NCBI GenBank assembly: GCA_937996675.1
Contig: CALKUN010000134.1
Span: 1 to 37,191 of the forward strand
Reading direction: 5' to 3'
Source of the DNA: an uncultured Candidatus Saccharibacteria bacterium
GTDB taxonomy: Bacteria; Patescibacteriota; Saccharimonadia; CAILAD01; GCA-016700035
DNA length: 37,191 nt
The notes beneath the pieces are model-generated. The model was not told the origin of the DNA. It saw only the letters and a program-made list of their open reading frames with translations, and did no database searches. This document shows, one piece after another, positions 1-7,433 of the stretch (positions within the stretch are counted from its first letter, which is position 1; each line of letters begins with the position of its first letter). A program made the position numbers and the translations under genes.

Positions 1-864
1 TTTCTCAAGCATCTTATTCAAGTAATTAAGCGCGACCCCACTGCTGAATACCGGTGAGTTAGTTGCTCCATCCCTGAGGCGTTCAATGTAAGCATCTGGG
101 ATATCGCTTATGTCATCCAAGTGCTTAAGTTTTTCTAATGCCGATGCCGCATCTGGTGACTGTAACGTTGTATCAACAATACAAGTTAGAATTCTGGGCC
201 TGGTTTTTGGAGATTTTACTAGGATTTTAAACAGCTCGTCGGCGACTTGAGACACGGCCTTACCCTGGGTCTTAAGTCCTTGATATTTTCCTATAAAACC
301 GTAGGGGTTCTGTCCGTGGATTATTGGTACTACGAGTACTCCACGACCAAAAGCAACACCTACCTCTTGATCTGTCCAGTTGCTGTCCTTAAAGCCAGGC
401 ATCAGTATGGCGGCAAGTGCATCCATTGAAAAAAGCCCCGCTTCAATTTCATCCTGCCATTCCTTGGTTGGCTCAATATCTACATGAGCAACAAATGCGG
501 ACACCCCGTATTGCTTAAGCGTAGCCTGCAACGCTGCCACATTCTTCTTGTACGTTGAAAGATGGCTAAGGAAAAGTCTGAAGTGATGTGGATCCCAGAA
601 AGTTGCCTCAATTGCCTCCTTTTCGGCTCCAACTACATAACTGTGATCGATCTCTAGTTCAGTAGCGATTTTAAGAATTACATCGCTAGAAGCGTCGGCA
701 AGAAGCTCTTTTGTATATACCCATTTGCTATTTACTCCAGATGTCTCTTTCTTAACATCGATTCCAAATACTGCTAGGTACGCATCAATGTCACTATATC
801 CCATACGAGATTGGAGCTCGCGCCCAATTCGGTCGATTAAAGTTAGTCTGTCTAGTGCTTTCAT
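1..864 (-). CDS. TIR-domain protein, partial (3' end beyond the window)
   Basis: Read from ATG at 864 down to base 1, this frame is open for 288 codons with no stop, so the C-terminus lies outside the window. Residues 1-90 form an N-terminal helical-looking domain I cannot name with certainty; it recalls the N-terminal part of AbiJ-like abortive-infection proteins. Residues about 94-200 look like a bacterial TIR domain: FRLFLSHLS as the first strand, an acidic EWQDEIE segment (135-141) where the NADase glutamate of bacterial TIR domains usually sits, then AAILMPGFKDSNW and the VGVAFGRGVLVVPI strand. Bacterial TIR proteins are often NAD-cleaving effectors or signal producers in anti-phage defence. 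The start codon overlaps the stop of the upstream arginase-like gene (ATGA), so translation is probably coupled. The domain call is made by eye. Confidence 0.8.
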   Translation of the reverse strand, partial: MKALDRLTLIDRIGRELQSRMGYSDIDAYLAVFGIDVKKETSGVNSKWVYTKELLADASSDVILKIATELEIDHSYVVGAEKEAIEATFWDPHHFRLFLSHLSTYKKNVAALQATLKQYGVSAFVAHVDIEPTKEWQDEIEAGLFSMDALAAILMPGFKDSNWTDQEVGVAFGRGVLVVPIIHGQNPYGFIGKYQGLKTQGKAVSQVADELFKILVKSPKTRPRILTCIVDTTLQSPDAASALEKLKHLDDISDIPDAYIERLRDGATNSPVFSSGVALNYLNKMLEK

Positions 865-1718
865 TGAGAAGGGCCCTCAATGGCGTTATGGAATATTATC
901 TCGTTCACATCGTGAAATATTTGCTCCATATTATCCCTGCCTCCACAATAATCGGGTTCGCGAGCTATTGTTATTGCTCCAGCCTTTTCGGCCAGCCCCT
1001 GGACAAACTGCTTACCGGTCCAACCTTCAGTTGTGGAGTAGTCAGACTCTTTCATAAATCGGCGTTCGTACACCGATCTGTGCCAGGGGAACAAGAAGTC
1101 TTCATAATTCATACTAAAGGCATCAAGATCAAAGTTTAACATTATTTTTTCTTCACTATCCCGAAAGTGTCGGGGTCCAGGTTTTCTTGTTTCCCATCCG
1201 AGAATCTCCCACAACTTTTTCAAATCAGGGCTTGTGATACGTTCTGCTAGGTCTCCCTGGTACCTAAGTAGATCTCCGGGCCAGCTACCTGAATGAAAAA
1301 CTGTGTGCTCAGTCCCGCTTGCATCACTATAGATAAAAGGGTCCGGATCATCCATATCGTGTCGTATCCCAAACACGACAACGTCACTAACCCAGCCTAG
1401 TTCCATTGCGGCCTTCAGCCAGTCGGCGTCATCTCCTCGTAACTTGTTCTTAACAACGTCGAAGAACAGCTCCTCATCAAAGTCTTCTCCTGTCTGCTCC
1501 CTTAAGGTTTTCAGTAGCTTTTTGGCCTCGTCGCTTACATCTGCTAGGTCGTGGTGTGCGTCAAACATAATAAATTTACAAGGTTTAGGAATTAGACCTT
1601 TTTTCTGAGCATCGTAAATATGAGGCAACACGAATCGATGGTCATCATGTATGTAAACGGGCTTTCCTTTGTAGGAGTGGAGCTCAAACTTGTCTAGTGT
1701 CTTCAGCTCTTCGTTCAT
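861..1718 (-). CDS. UPF0489 family protein (arginase-like fold)
   Basis: A 285-residue protein of the UPF0489/C5orf22 type. Metal-site motifs characteristic of the arginase/deacetylase fold are visible: HDDHR near the N-terminus, FDAHHDL at residues 52-58, and NFDLDAFSMN in the second half. Family members that have been studied include peptide arginases that convert arginine to ornithine in ribosomal peptides; most are uncharacterised. ATG at 1730 would add four residues, but a TATAAT hexamer (1729-1734, minus strand) overlaps that codon, so ATG 1718 is preferred. The gene ends in TGA overlapping the ATG of the TIR gene. No RiPP precursor or maturase is visible nearby, so a role together with TIR is more plausible than peptide maturation; that is inference. 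Confidence 0.75.
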   Translation of the reverse strand: MNEELKTLDKFELHSYKGKPVYIHDDHRFVLPHIYDAQKKGLIPKPCKFIMFDAHHDLADVSDEAKKLLKTLREQTGEDFDEELFFDVVKNKLRGDDADWLKAAMELGWVSDVVVFGIRHDMDDPDPFIYSDASGTEHTVFHSGSWPGDLLRYQGDLAERITSPDLKKLWEILGWETRKPGPRHFRDSEEKIMLNFDLDAFSMNYEDFLFPWHRSVYERRFMKESDYSTTEGWTGKQFVQGLAEKAGAITIAREPDYCGGRDNMEQIFHDVNEIIFHNAIEGPSQ

Positions 1719-1728
1719 AATACAACCC

Positions 1729-1791
1729 ATTATACTTTTTTAATGTCTCATTTGTCTCGTTTTAAACTGTAGTGTCTGGAATTATGAGACA
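1729..1791 (-). promoter_or_regulatory. Candidate promoter and operator of the UPF0489-TIR operon
   Basis: On the minus strand TATAAT lies at 1729-1734, 10 nt before ATG 1718. Upstream is a cluster of the hexamer TGTCTC and its complement: plus-strand copies at 1744-1749 and 1753-1758 and GAGACA at 1786-1791. The outer copies form an 8-bp inverted repeat (TGTCTCAT / ATGAGACA). This could be a repressor site, but that is inference. Confidence 0.4.
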
Positions 1792-1910
1792 GTGCCAAAA
1801 TGCAGTGTAGTGAGCTGAAAAGGTTTCAGACCGCCACGCTCAGCCAAGCACAAGCACTATAGAAACTTCGAAGTAGATTTTTCTATTTAGTTAACTTCAA
1901 TAATTTAGTA

Positions 1911-1916
1911 TATATT
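1911..1916 (+). promoter_or_regulatory. -10 element, leaderless promoter
   Basis: TATATT lies exactly 6 nt before ATG 1923, with no Shine-Dalgarno between. The transcript would begin at or very near the start codon. Confidence 0.55.
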
Positions 1917-1922
1917 TAAGGT

Positions 1923-2486
1923 ATGCAATATACTTCGTGCTTTATCGGCATTTCAGTCCCAAAAGAGTTTGTGGCCGAGCTCCATAGCGCCACAGAGGCA
2001 GTTTCATCCACTCTTACTGATCTTGAAATCGCTGATATGCAGACTCCGCACATAACCATTTACTATTTAAATGAACAATCTCAACTGGACCTAGAAACTG
2101 TGGTGGCAGAGGTTAGGAAGCATAAGAATCAACTTGCTGGAAGCAGGGTTGAAATCGGTCGAATGGGGGTATTCGGGGGTGAGAAACCAAGGTTACTTTA
2201 CGTCCAGGCCGAGTGTTCTGATTCGTTATACAAATTCCATGACGAAATATCAGTGCAACTCAAGATGTATCGAGCGGTTGATAATGATTTTGGCTTTGTA
2301 CCTCATATAACTTTAGGCAGAATTAAATCAACTGAAACAAACAATTTTATAGCGCATCAGGCAGAAGTGAGTAATATTTTACAGAAGGTTAGTTTGGACT
2401 TTGAGGTGCAGGAATTATGCATATATGGTGTAGACTCCAGAAAAGTGCCGGAACGCCAGACAAAGTTATTGACTATAGTGGTATAA
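1923..2486 (+). CDS. 2H phosphoesterase (2'-5' RNA ligase / LigT-like)
   Basis: A 187-residue protein with the two H-x-T motifs that define the 2H phosphoesterase superfamily: PHIT at residues 42-45 and PHIT at 127-130. Bacterial relatives (ThpR/LigT and CpdB-like 2H proteins) act on 2'-5' RNA linkages or cyclic phosphodiesters. The length fits the family. The gene stands alone and is divergent from the TIR operon, with which it shares about 200 bp of intergenic DNA. Because some 2H enzymes degrade cyclic nucleotide signals, a link to the TIR operon is possible but not shown. The start is supported by the -10 element 6 nt upstream. Confidence 0.85.
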   Translation: MQYTSCFIGISVPKEFVAELHSATEAVSSTLTDLEIADMQTPHITIYYLNEQSQLDLETVVAEVRKHKNQLAGSRVEIGRMGVFGGEKPRLLYVQAECSDSLYKFHDEISVQLKMYRAVDNDFGFVPHITLGRIKSTETNNFIAHQAEVSNILQKVSLDFEVQELCIYGVDSRKVPERQTKLLTIVV

Positions 2487-2650
2487 ACCTTCAGAAAGCA
2501 GAACGTAACGTAGCAATCAAAAACCAACAATAGGGGATCTTAATTGGGCCACCGTACCCAGCCATTTTACTTATGCTTATTTATAAGAACACGATCTGTA
2601 CTGCAGGCCAGGGAAGAGTCAAGTTGTAGGTAAAGGCTATAGGCCTCTTC

Positions 2651-2659
2651 TGATATGAT
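2651..2659 (+). promoter_or_regulatory. Extended -10 element, leaderless promoter
   Basis: TGATATGAT (TG motif plus TATGAT) ends 7 nt before ATG 2667. The in-frame ATGs at 2655 and 2658 fall inside or directly after the hexamer, so 2667 is the likely start. Confidence 0.55.
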
Positions 2660-2666
2660 GAAGGTA

Positions 2667-2924
2667 ATGAAACCTCTCATTATTGATGTGCGCGAGCCCG
2701 ACGAGTTTAAGAGCTCTCATGTAGAAGGTGCTCTGAACATTCCAGTCGGAGATATTCTGAACGCTAGAAAAGTCTTACCTGGCTTACCGAGTGAAGGCCA
2801 TTACGTACTGTATTGTCAGTCGGGCGGTAGGGCGGGGCAGGCTAAGGCCGCCCTTGAACGGCTCGGATATACTCATATCGAAAACGGCATCAGCCAGGAA
2901 CATATCGAGGCTGGTTGGGAATAA
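2667..2924 (+). CDS. Rhodanese-like domain protein
   Basis: An 85-residue single rhodanese domain. IIDVREPDEF (residues 5-14) and HVEGALNIP are the CH2-type motifs, and YCQSGGRA carries the active-site Cys50. Single-domain rhodaneses of this length move sulfur between small thiols and protein cysteines (GlpE/PspE type). The start at 2667 gives a protein that begins right at the first strand. Two upstream in-frame ATGs (2655, 2658) were set aside because they coincide with the -10 box. It is convergent with the phosphatase gene on the other strand, with a hairpin between them. Confidence 0.88.
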   Translation: MKPLIIDVREPDEFKSSHVEGALNIPVGDILNARKVLPGLPSEGHYVLYCQSGGRAGQAKAALERLGYTHIENGISQEHIEAGWE

Positions 2925-2936
2925 TCCAATAAATAA

Positions 2937-2967
2937 CCCACCGGCAAGACTATGTCTCGTCGGTGGG
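2937..2967. terminator. Hairpin between convergent genes
   Basis: CCCACCG (2937-2943) pairs with CGGTGGG (2961-2967), with an inner GAC/GTC pairing. It sits between the ends of the rhodanese and phosphatase genes. No long U-tract is present on either side. Confidence 0.5.
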
Positions 2968-2984
2968 GAAGTGTCATGGGTGTC

Positions 2985-3806
2985 TCAACGACCCAGTGCA
3001 GCCAGCACTTCGGTGTGGGTCTCGTGAACCACGAGCAACTCGTGCGGGTTGTCGATGATCGGCTCGCGCGAATTCGGTACGTATTCGTACGGCTCGAGGG
3101 TGTCTGTGCGATAGAACCCGAAACCCAGCGCCCGAGAGATACCCCAAACGGGGCACATGTCCCAGACGGTGGTCTTACCGGGGCTCAGCAGTGCCGCGCC
3201 GACTTCACCCTTCCACAGGCGGGCCATGGAGATGCCGATGCTGCCACCGGTGATCTCAAGGTCCTTGAAGGGCCCGTCCTTGCCAGCCAGGGCACGGCCT
3301 CGCACCGTGTGCTCCTCCGGACGTTCTCGCAGGAGCAGGTACTGATCACGGAGGGGTCGGCCCGAGTATCCGGTGAGTAGCTCAGCCTGCTCAAAGCGAC
3401 TGATGCGATGCACCTTGGACGACCCTGGCCGATAGCCGTAGATCTCATTGGTCATTACGTCGCCCACGAATGCGGCAACAACTTCACCATCGACAACGAG
3501 GGCGATCATGGTGCCGATCCCGTGCGACTGCCTACGCACAAATGCGCGGGTGCCGTCGATGGGATCAATCGTGAAGAATGCGTCACGACCATCCAAGGAG
3601 CCCTGGACGCTCGTGTCGTCCTCCTCTCCGATCAAGCCGATCTCACTGAAGCACTCTCGTAGCGACTTCACATACACGGCTTGGGCCGCGACATCAGCGG
3701 TAGTGAAGAGATCCTCTCCACCGTCGTAGCCCACCTTGTCGTGGACCTCGTACGTCAGCGTCAGGCCGGTGATCGTCGCGATAGCACGTCGCACCAGCTC
3801 CTTCAT
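2985..3806 (-). CDS. Inositol monophosphatase family phosphatase
   Basis: About 273 residues with the lithium-sensitive phosphatase signatures: IGEEDD, then DPIDGTRAF (motif A, metal-binding aspartates), and WDMCPVWG near the C-terminus (motif B). Family members remove phosphate from inositol monophosphates, fructose-1,6-bisphosphate, histidinol phosphate or 3'-phosphoadenosine phosphate; the substrate cannot be told from sequence alone. The frame can be extended to a TTG at 3851, but family similarity begins around ATG 3806. Neither start has a well-spaced ribosome site, so the N-terminus is uncertain. The gene ends in TGA, which is uncommon here, and its GC content is visibly higher than that of its neighbours. 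Confidence 0.88.
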   Translation of the reverse strand: MKELVRRAIATITGLTLTYEVHDKVGYDGGEDLFTTADVAAQAVYVKSLRECFSEIGLIGEEDDTSVQGSLDGRDAFFTIDPIDGTRAFVRRQSHGIGTMIALVVDGEVVAAFVGDVMTNEIYGYRPGSSKVHRISRFEQAELLTGYSGRPLRDQYLLLRERPEEHTVRGRALAGKDGPFKDLEITGGSIGISMARLWKGEVGAALLSPGKTTVWDMCPVWGISRALGFGFYRTDTLEPYEYVPNSREPIIDNPHELLVVHETHTEVLAALGR

Positions 3807-3911
3807 GACGATGCCCACAGTTGGGCCCGTTATTTCTCCTAAATACGTCAATGTCCTTCCAATCTCTCGGTGTTGTATCTATATCATGCCATATTTTCAA
3901 TGATATAACAA

Positions 3912-4454
3912 CTATCCAAGGGGTGAGAGTAGTTTGCTCGTCGTATTCCAACTCCGAATCGTCATCGACTTATAGAGTGGGGAGCTCATAATCTTGCTCA
4001 AGCGGCTCTTTGTACGTTCTGCGCCAAGACGTTGTGAATAGACCACCCCGACTCCTGGCCAGATCTTGTCCACGCCATCACGTGGATCAAATATTGACAT
4101 GGCATCGTCAACCGAGATATCCATCAGAAATAGTACATCGCAATAGTAGATATCCGGCTGATCGCCAAAGCCCTTCGGCTTGTCGTCCGCCACCGCTTGC
4201 AATTGTGTTTGTGACAACACGAGAATCTTGATGAGCTCAGAGTCTAGCTGGAACGCATGAGGGAGCAATGCTTCGATCTCGGCTTGGATTTTTTCAGGCT
4301 GTTTGTCCGAACTCACGATAACGTTCCCGCTGTTGATATATGTAGAAACATCTGTATACCCGAGCTTCTCTAAGTGAATCCTGAGCTGGGCCATCGAAAC
4401 CTTATTCTTGCCGCCCACGTTGATACCCCTGAGGAGCAATAAGTATGTCTTCAT
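3912..4454 (-). CDS. DUF1697 domain protein
   Basis: A 180-residue protein that opens with YLLLLRGINVGGKNKV and continues with LEKLGYTDVSTYINSGNVI, which is the hallmark N-terminal pattern of DUF1697. The length matches the family. Function is unknown; structures of relatives show two ferredoxin-like halves. A TATAAT hexamer lies 6 nt upstream of the ATG, so the gene appears to have its own leaderless promoter rather than belonging to the ABC operon behind it. Confidence 0.9.
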   Translation of the reverse strand: MKTYLLLLRGINVGGKNKVSMAQLRIHLEKLGYTDVSTYINSGNVIVSSDKQPEKIQAEIEALLPHAFQLDSELIKILVLSQTQLQAVADDKPKGFGDQPDIYYCDVLFLMDISVDDAMSIFDPRDGVDKIWPGVGVVYSQRLGAERTKSRLSKIMSSPLYKSMTIRSWNTTSKLLSPLG

Positions 4455-4460
4455 ACTTCC

Positions 4461-4466
4461 ATTATA
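4461..4466 (-). promoter_or_regulatory. -10 element, leaderless promoter
   Basis: Minus-strand TATAAT ends 6 nt before the ATG at 4454. There is no Shine-Dalgarno in the gap. Confidence 0.6.
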
Positions 4467-4506
4467 TCCCCTAACGTCTGTCAGTCTCTACCTCAGATAG
4501 CTACAG

Positions 4507-5307
4507 CTACTTTCGACTCACACGTCCCTTGAGAGCCGTAAACGCGAGTGTAAATGAGATGATCAAGATTATCGCGATGGCGGTACCAGTCTTGAGCAGC
4601 ACCTCACCATCCCAGCCCACATAGATGAGACTACGTAGACCTTCCAGCAAATAGGTGACTGGATTAAACTTTGCCACTGTCTTCAACCAACCGCTCAATA
4701 CTTCAAGAGGAAGGAAGCTCGTGGTGAGGAATGAGAATGGAAAAAACAGCAGGAACGATGAGTTCACTGCTCCCGGGCTACCGGTCTTCAGGGCGATCGC
4801 GTATGGGAAGCCTGTAAAAGCCAACCCCCACAGCCCCGAGACCAGCAAGAAGACTACGATCCCAGCAAAGCCAGTGACAAACTTCACACCAAGGATTGCA
4901 CCCAGGATCACGACAGGGATAGACAATGCGATGACAAGTGCAAAGTCCGCGACCATAAGACCGAGCAGAAGGGCAGTACGGCGGACAGGGGAGATGAGCA
5001 AACGATCAAAATAGCCTGACTGAATGTCAGTCACAAGGGCTGAAGCTCGTGATACACCGGTCACCGCGAAGACAATAGCGACTGGAAGCTGGAAAGCTTT
5101 GAAATCCACTACGCCCGCAAACTTCGAAACGTCACTCAAAGAGCCAACGTTTACCGCAAAAAAGAAGAGCGGGATGATGAGCGCCGGTATGACGGACTCA
5201 AGCTCGCGCGGAATGGCACGCAGGGCTCGGCCAGCTACAGCAATGAGATCGCGGACGAATCCGGCTGGTTTAGGTGTGAGGTGTGTTTGCATCTGTGTAG
5301 TGCTCAT
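4507..5307 (-). CDS. ABC-2 type transporter permease (DrrB-like)
   Basis: A 266-residue integral membrane protein with about six hydrophobic segments, first around residues 40-60. It contains the ABC-2 family pattern SALVTDIQSGYFDRLLISPV, which precedes the second membrane helix in DrrB-type drug and lipid exporters. The ATG overlaps the end of the ATPase gene by 4 bp (ATGA), so the two are translationally coupled and should form one exporter: two permease and two ATPase subunits. Substrate is unknown; daunorubicin-type exporters, polyketide pumps and lipid or teichoic acid exporters share this architecture. Confidence 0.9.
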   Translation of the reverse strand: MSTTQMQTHLTPKPAGFVRDLIAVAGRALRAIPRELESVIPALIIPLFFFAVNVGSLSDVSKFAGVVDFKAFQLPVAIVFAVTGVSRASALVTDIQSGYFDRLLISPVRRTALLLGLMVADFALVIALSIPVVILGAILGVKFVTGFAGIVVFLLVSGLWGLAFTGFPYAIALKTGSPGAVNSSFLLFFPFSFLTTSFLPLEVLSGWLKTVAKFNPVTYLLEGLRSLIYVGWDGEVLLKTGTAIAIILIISFTLAFTALKGRVSRK

Positions 5308-6272
5308 AGTTCGTCCTTTTTGCTTAGTCTATTACCAGTAGCTGCGAGGAAGACATCGTCGAGGGTTGTCTCTCTTAAGGATAGCTGCTTGATCTTCACT
5401 GATTGTTTCTCTAGCTCAACAGCCACTCCGGCAATAGCTTGCGCACCGTGTGATGACGCAAGAAGAATCTCACCATTGCCTTGATCTACTTTTGAAATAC
5501 CCTTCACTTTTTTGAGAGCTGCAAGCACTGGCTTCGGCTGCTCACTGCAGGTCACGACGATCACATCATGTCCAGTGCGACGCTTGAGCTCGGTCGGCGT
5601 ACCCTCGAGCACCAGCTTACCCTTACTAATGATGCCGATGCGATCAGCTAACTGATCGGCTTCCTCGAGGTATTGCGTCGTAAGGAAGATCGTCATCCCG
5701 AGCTCCTTATTGAGTCGCCGCACCTCGTCCCAAACTTTCACGCGACTGATCGGGTCAAGGCCAGTCGTAGGCTCATCAAGGAAGAGAACGAGGGGATTAT
5801 GCACGAGCGCTGCAGCGAGATCCAGCCGACGCTTCATTCCGCCTGAATACTCTTTGATAGGCTTCTGGATGGCATCACCAATATCCACCAGCTTCTCAAG
5901 CTCAGCGATGCGCTGCTCCATAGCCTTACCACGCAAACCATACAGATGTCCTTGAAGCTTCAGGAATTCATGACCGCGTTGGCTTTCATCAAGTGCAGCT
6001 TCCTGCAGGGCAACGCCGATGTCGAGCCGAACGGCATCGGGATCATCAATCGCACTATTCCCAAGAATATTCACCTTACCACTGGTCGGCTCAAGAAGGG
6101 TCACGAGCATCTTGATCGTAGTCGACTTACCAGCTCCGTTAGGACCGAGAAATCCATAGATTTCACCCTCAGCGATTTTGAGCGTCACATTTGATACGGC
6201 AGTTTTCTTGCCAAACTTTCGTGTGAGGTTTTTTGCCTCAATCGCGTACTGTTTTGATTTTGCACCAGCCAT
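5304..6272 (-). CDS. ABC transporter ATP-binding protein (DrrA-like)
   Basis: A 322-residue ATPase. Walker A GPNGAGKST is at residues 43-51, the signature YSGGM at 142-146, and Walker B LVLFLDEP around 161-168, followed by the H-loop glutamine variant LTTQYLEEAD. The C-terminal 80 residues form the DrrA-type extension. It energises the permease encoded directly downstream with a 4-bp overlap. Its own ATG overlaps the TAA of the DUF4287 gene by one base, so all three are probably one transcript. It ends in TGA. Confidence 0.93.
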   Translation of the reverse strand: MAGAKSKQYAIEAKNLTRKFGKKTAVSNVTLKIAEGEIYGFLGPNGAGKSTTIKMLVTLLEPTSGKVNILGNSAIDDPDAVRLDIGVALQEAALDESQRGHEFLKLQGHLYGLRGKAMEQRIAELEKLVDIGDAIQKPIKEYSGGMKRRLDLAAALVHNPLVLFLDEPTTGLDPISRVKVWDEVRRLNKELGMTIFLTTQYLEEADQLADRIGIISKGKLVLEGTPTELKRRTGHDVIVVTCSEQPKPVLAALKKVKGISKVDQGNGEILLASSHGAQAIAGVAVELEKQSVKIKQLSLRETTLDDVFLAATGNRLSKKDEL

Positions 6273-6556
6273 TATGATTTATCCTTTCCATCAAGCCTGA
6301 GTATATTTGATTTGTCACTATGCGCGCCACCACTTTGGACATGTTTGTCGCCGATCTGCGCACCATTCTTGATCACATGCACGAGCGCCATTGCGTGTCC
6401 ACGTCCGAGATCATAGTCATCCTTCAACCAATCAACGATCTCCCCAGCTTTTGCCTCTGCGCTATCGAAGCCCTTGGCTTTGGCGAGTGCTATAAACTCA
6501 CGCGGCGTCTTGCCAGTCTTAGCTTCAATGTTGTCTAAGTATGCTTGAAATGACAT
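6272..6556 (-). CDS. DUF4287 domain protein
   Basis: A 94-residue soluble protein. YLDNIEAKTGKTPREFIALA followed by GEIVDWLKDDYDLGRGHAMA is the DUF4287 pattern. The family has no known function but often accompanies DUF5655-type proteins. It is the first gene of the ABC exporter operon. A GGGAG ribosome site lies about 5 nt before the ATG, and a TATAAT box lies further upstream (6583-6588, minus strand), giving a conventional short leader. This contrasts with the leaderless start of the divergent yaaA gene. Confidence 0.85.
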   Translation of the reverse strand: MSFQAYLDNIEAKTGKTPREFIALAKAKGFDSAEAKAGEIVDWLKDDYDLGRGHAMALVHVIKNGAQIGDKHVQSGGAHSDKSNILRLDGKDKS

Positions 6557-6582
6557 GCGAGCTCCCTATGAGTAATGCAGTC

Positions 6583-6626
6583 ATTATACAGTGGTCTCAT
6601 GCCTTCATCGACAGATTTGATATGAT
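6583..6626. promoter_or_regulatory. Divergent promoters for the DUF4287-ABC operon and yaaA
   Basis: The minus-strand -10 is TATAAT at 6583-6588, giving a leader of about 20 nt that carries GGGAG. The plus-strand -10 is TATGAT at 6621-6626, 7 nt before ATG 6634 (leaderless). The two -10 boxes are only 32 bp apart, so the polymerases may interfere with each other. Confidence 0.5.
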
Positions 6627-6633
6627 ACGTAGC

Positions 6634-7416
6634 ATGATCATCTTGCTCCACTCTTCCAAGACTATGCGAACTCCGACCAGGTCGAGCAAGTCGTTACGTC
6701 AACCGACGTTTTTGAAAGAAGCTATCGAGCTGGATTCCTACCTCAAGAAGCTCACAGTGGGGCGCATAGCTTCACTCATGCAGCTCTCCAAGCCCATGGC
6801 AGCCAAGACGCATGCGCTCATCGCTAACTGGACGTCAGATTCAGCCCAGCAAACAGCTGCGATCGATTGTTTTCTCGGCGATATCTACAGTGGACTGCAA
6901 GTGCAGACCTTTACCGCTCAGGATCGCACCTACGCCGATAACCATCTTTATATTCTGTCTGGCCTCTATGGCGTGTTGCGGGCGCTTGACGGCATCTACC
7001 CGTACCGTTTTGAGATGGGGTACCGGCCTACCGTCAAAAAGTATCACGACTTGTACAAATTCTGGGGCGACAAAATCGCCAATCAAGTAGCGAACGATGA
7101 ACCGATCATCAATATCTCCTCGGCCGAGTATGACCGCGTCATCCTGCCGTATGTCGACCAATCCCGAATCATCAAGCCAAAATTTCTTACAAAGAATTCT
7201 GCTACTGGCGAGCCGACATTCGTGACCGTACACGCCAAAGTCGCACGTGGTGCCTTTGCGCACTGGCTCATAACGCAACGCATCACGAAGGTAAGCGATC
7301 TCAAACACTTTGACGAGATTAACTATCATTACGACAAGAGTCTCAGCACCGAGGCCGAACCCGTATTTGTCTGCGACAACTTTGGCGGCATCGGTCTGAG
7401 TGTTCGTTTGACCTAG
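6634..7416 (+). CDS. yaaA: YaaA family peroxide-stress protein
   Basis: A 260-residue protein starting MIILLHSSKTMR, with the strongly conserved centre ILSGLYGVLRALDGIYPYRF and a C-terminal INYHYDKSLS region, all typical of YaaA (UPF0246/DUF328). E. coli YaaA lowers intracellular iron during peroxide stress and binds DNA. The frame continues upstream to an ATG at 6541, but that stretch is unlike the family and overlaps the divergent promoter. A TATGAT box 7 nt before ATG 6634 supports the shorter form. It is followed closely by the YkuD-like gene, which has its own -10. Confidence 0.92.
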   Translation: MIILLHSSKTMRTPTRSSKSLRQPTFLKEAIELDSYLKKLTVGRIASLMQLSKPMAAKTHALIANWTSDSAQQTAAIDCFLGDIYSGLQVQTFTAQDRTYADNHLYILSGLYGVLRALDGIYPYRFEMGYRPTVKKYHDLYKFWGDKIANQVANDEPIINISSAEYDRVILPYVDQSRIIKPKFLTKNSATGEPTFVTVHAKVARGAFAHWLITQRITKVSDLKHFDEINYHYDKSLSTEAEPVFVCDNFGGIGLSVRLT

Positions 7417-7421
7417 CGGCG

Positions 7422-7427
7422 TATACT
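7422..7427 (+). promoter_or_regulatory. -10 element, leaderless promoter
   Basis: TATACT ends 6 nt before ATG 7434. The gap reads GGAGAT; as a ribosome site it would be too close to the ATG to work. Confidence 0.5.
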
Positions 7428-7433
7428 GGAGAT

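Noticed and set aside
725..1139. Plus-strand open frames of 94-110 codons over the UPF0489-TIR junction
   Set aside because: They are antisense to two genes with clear family motifs and contain no recognisable domain.
2937..2967. Attachment site or inverted repeat of a mobile element
   Set aside because: The dyad lies exactly between convergent genes and fits a terminator-like hairpin better; no second copy was noticed.
2952..3729. Several plus-strand frames over the phosphatase gene
   Set aside because: The GC-rich minus-strand gene creates long antisense frames; only the minus strand shows the DPIDGT and WD motifs.
6541..6633. Longer yaaA starting at ATG 6541
   Set aside because: The extra residues are unlike the family, overlap the divergent promoter, and a -10 box lies 7 nt before ATG 6634.
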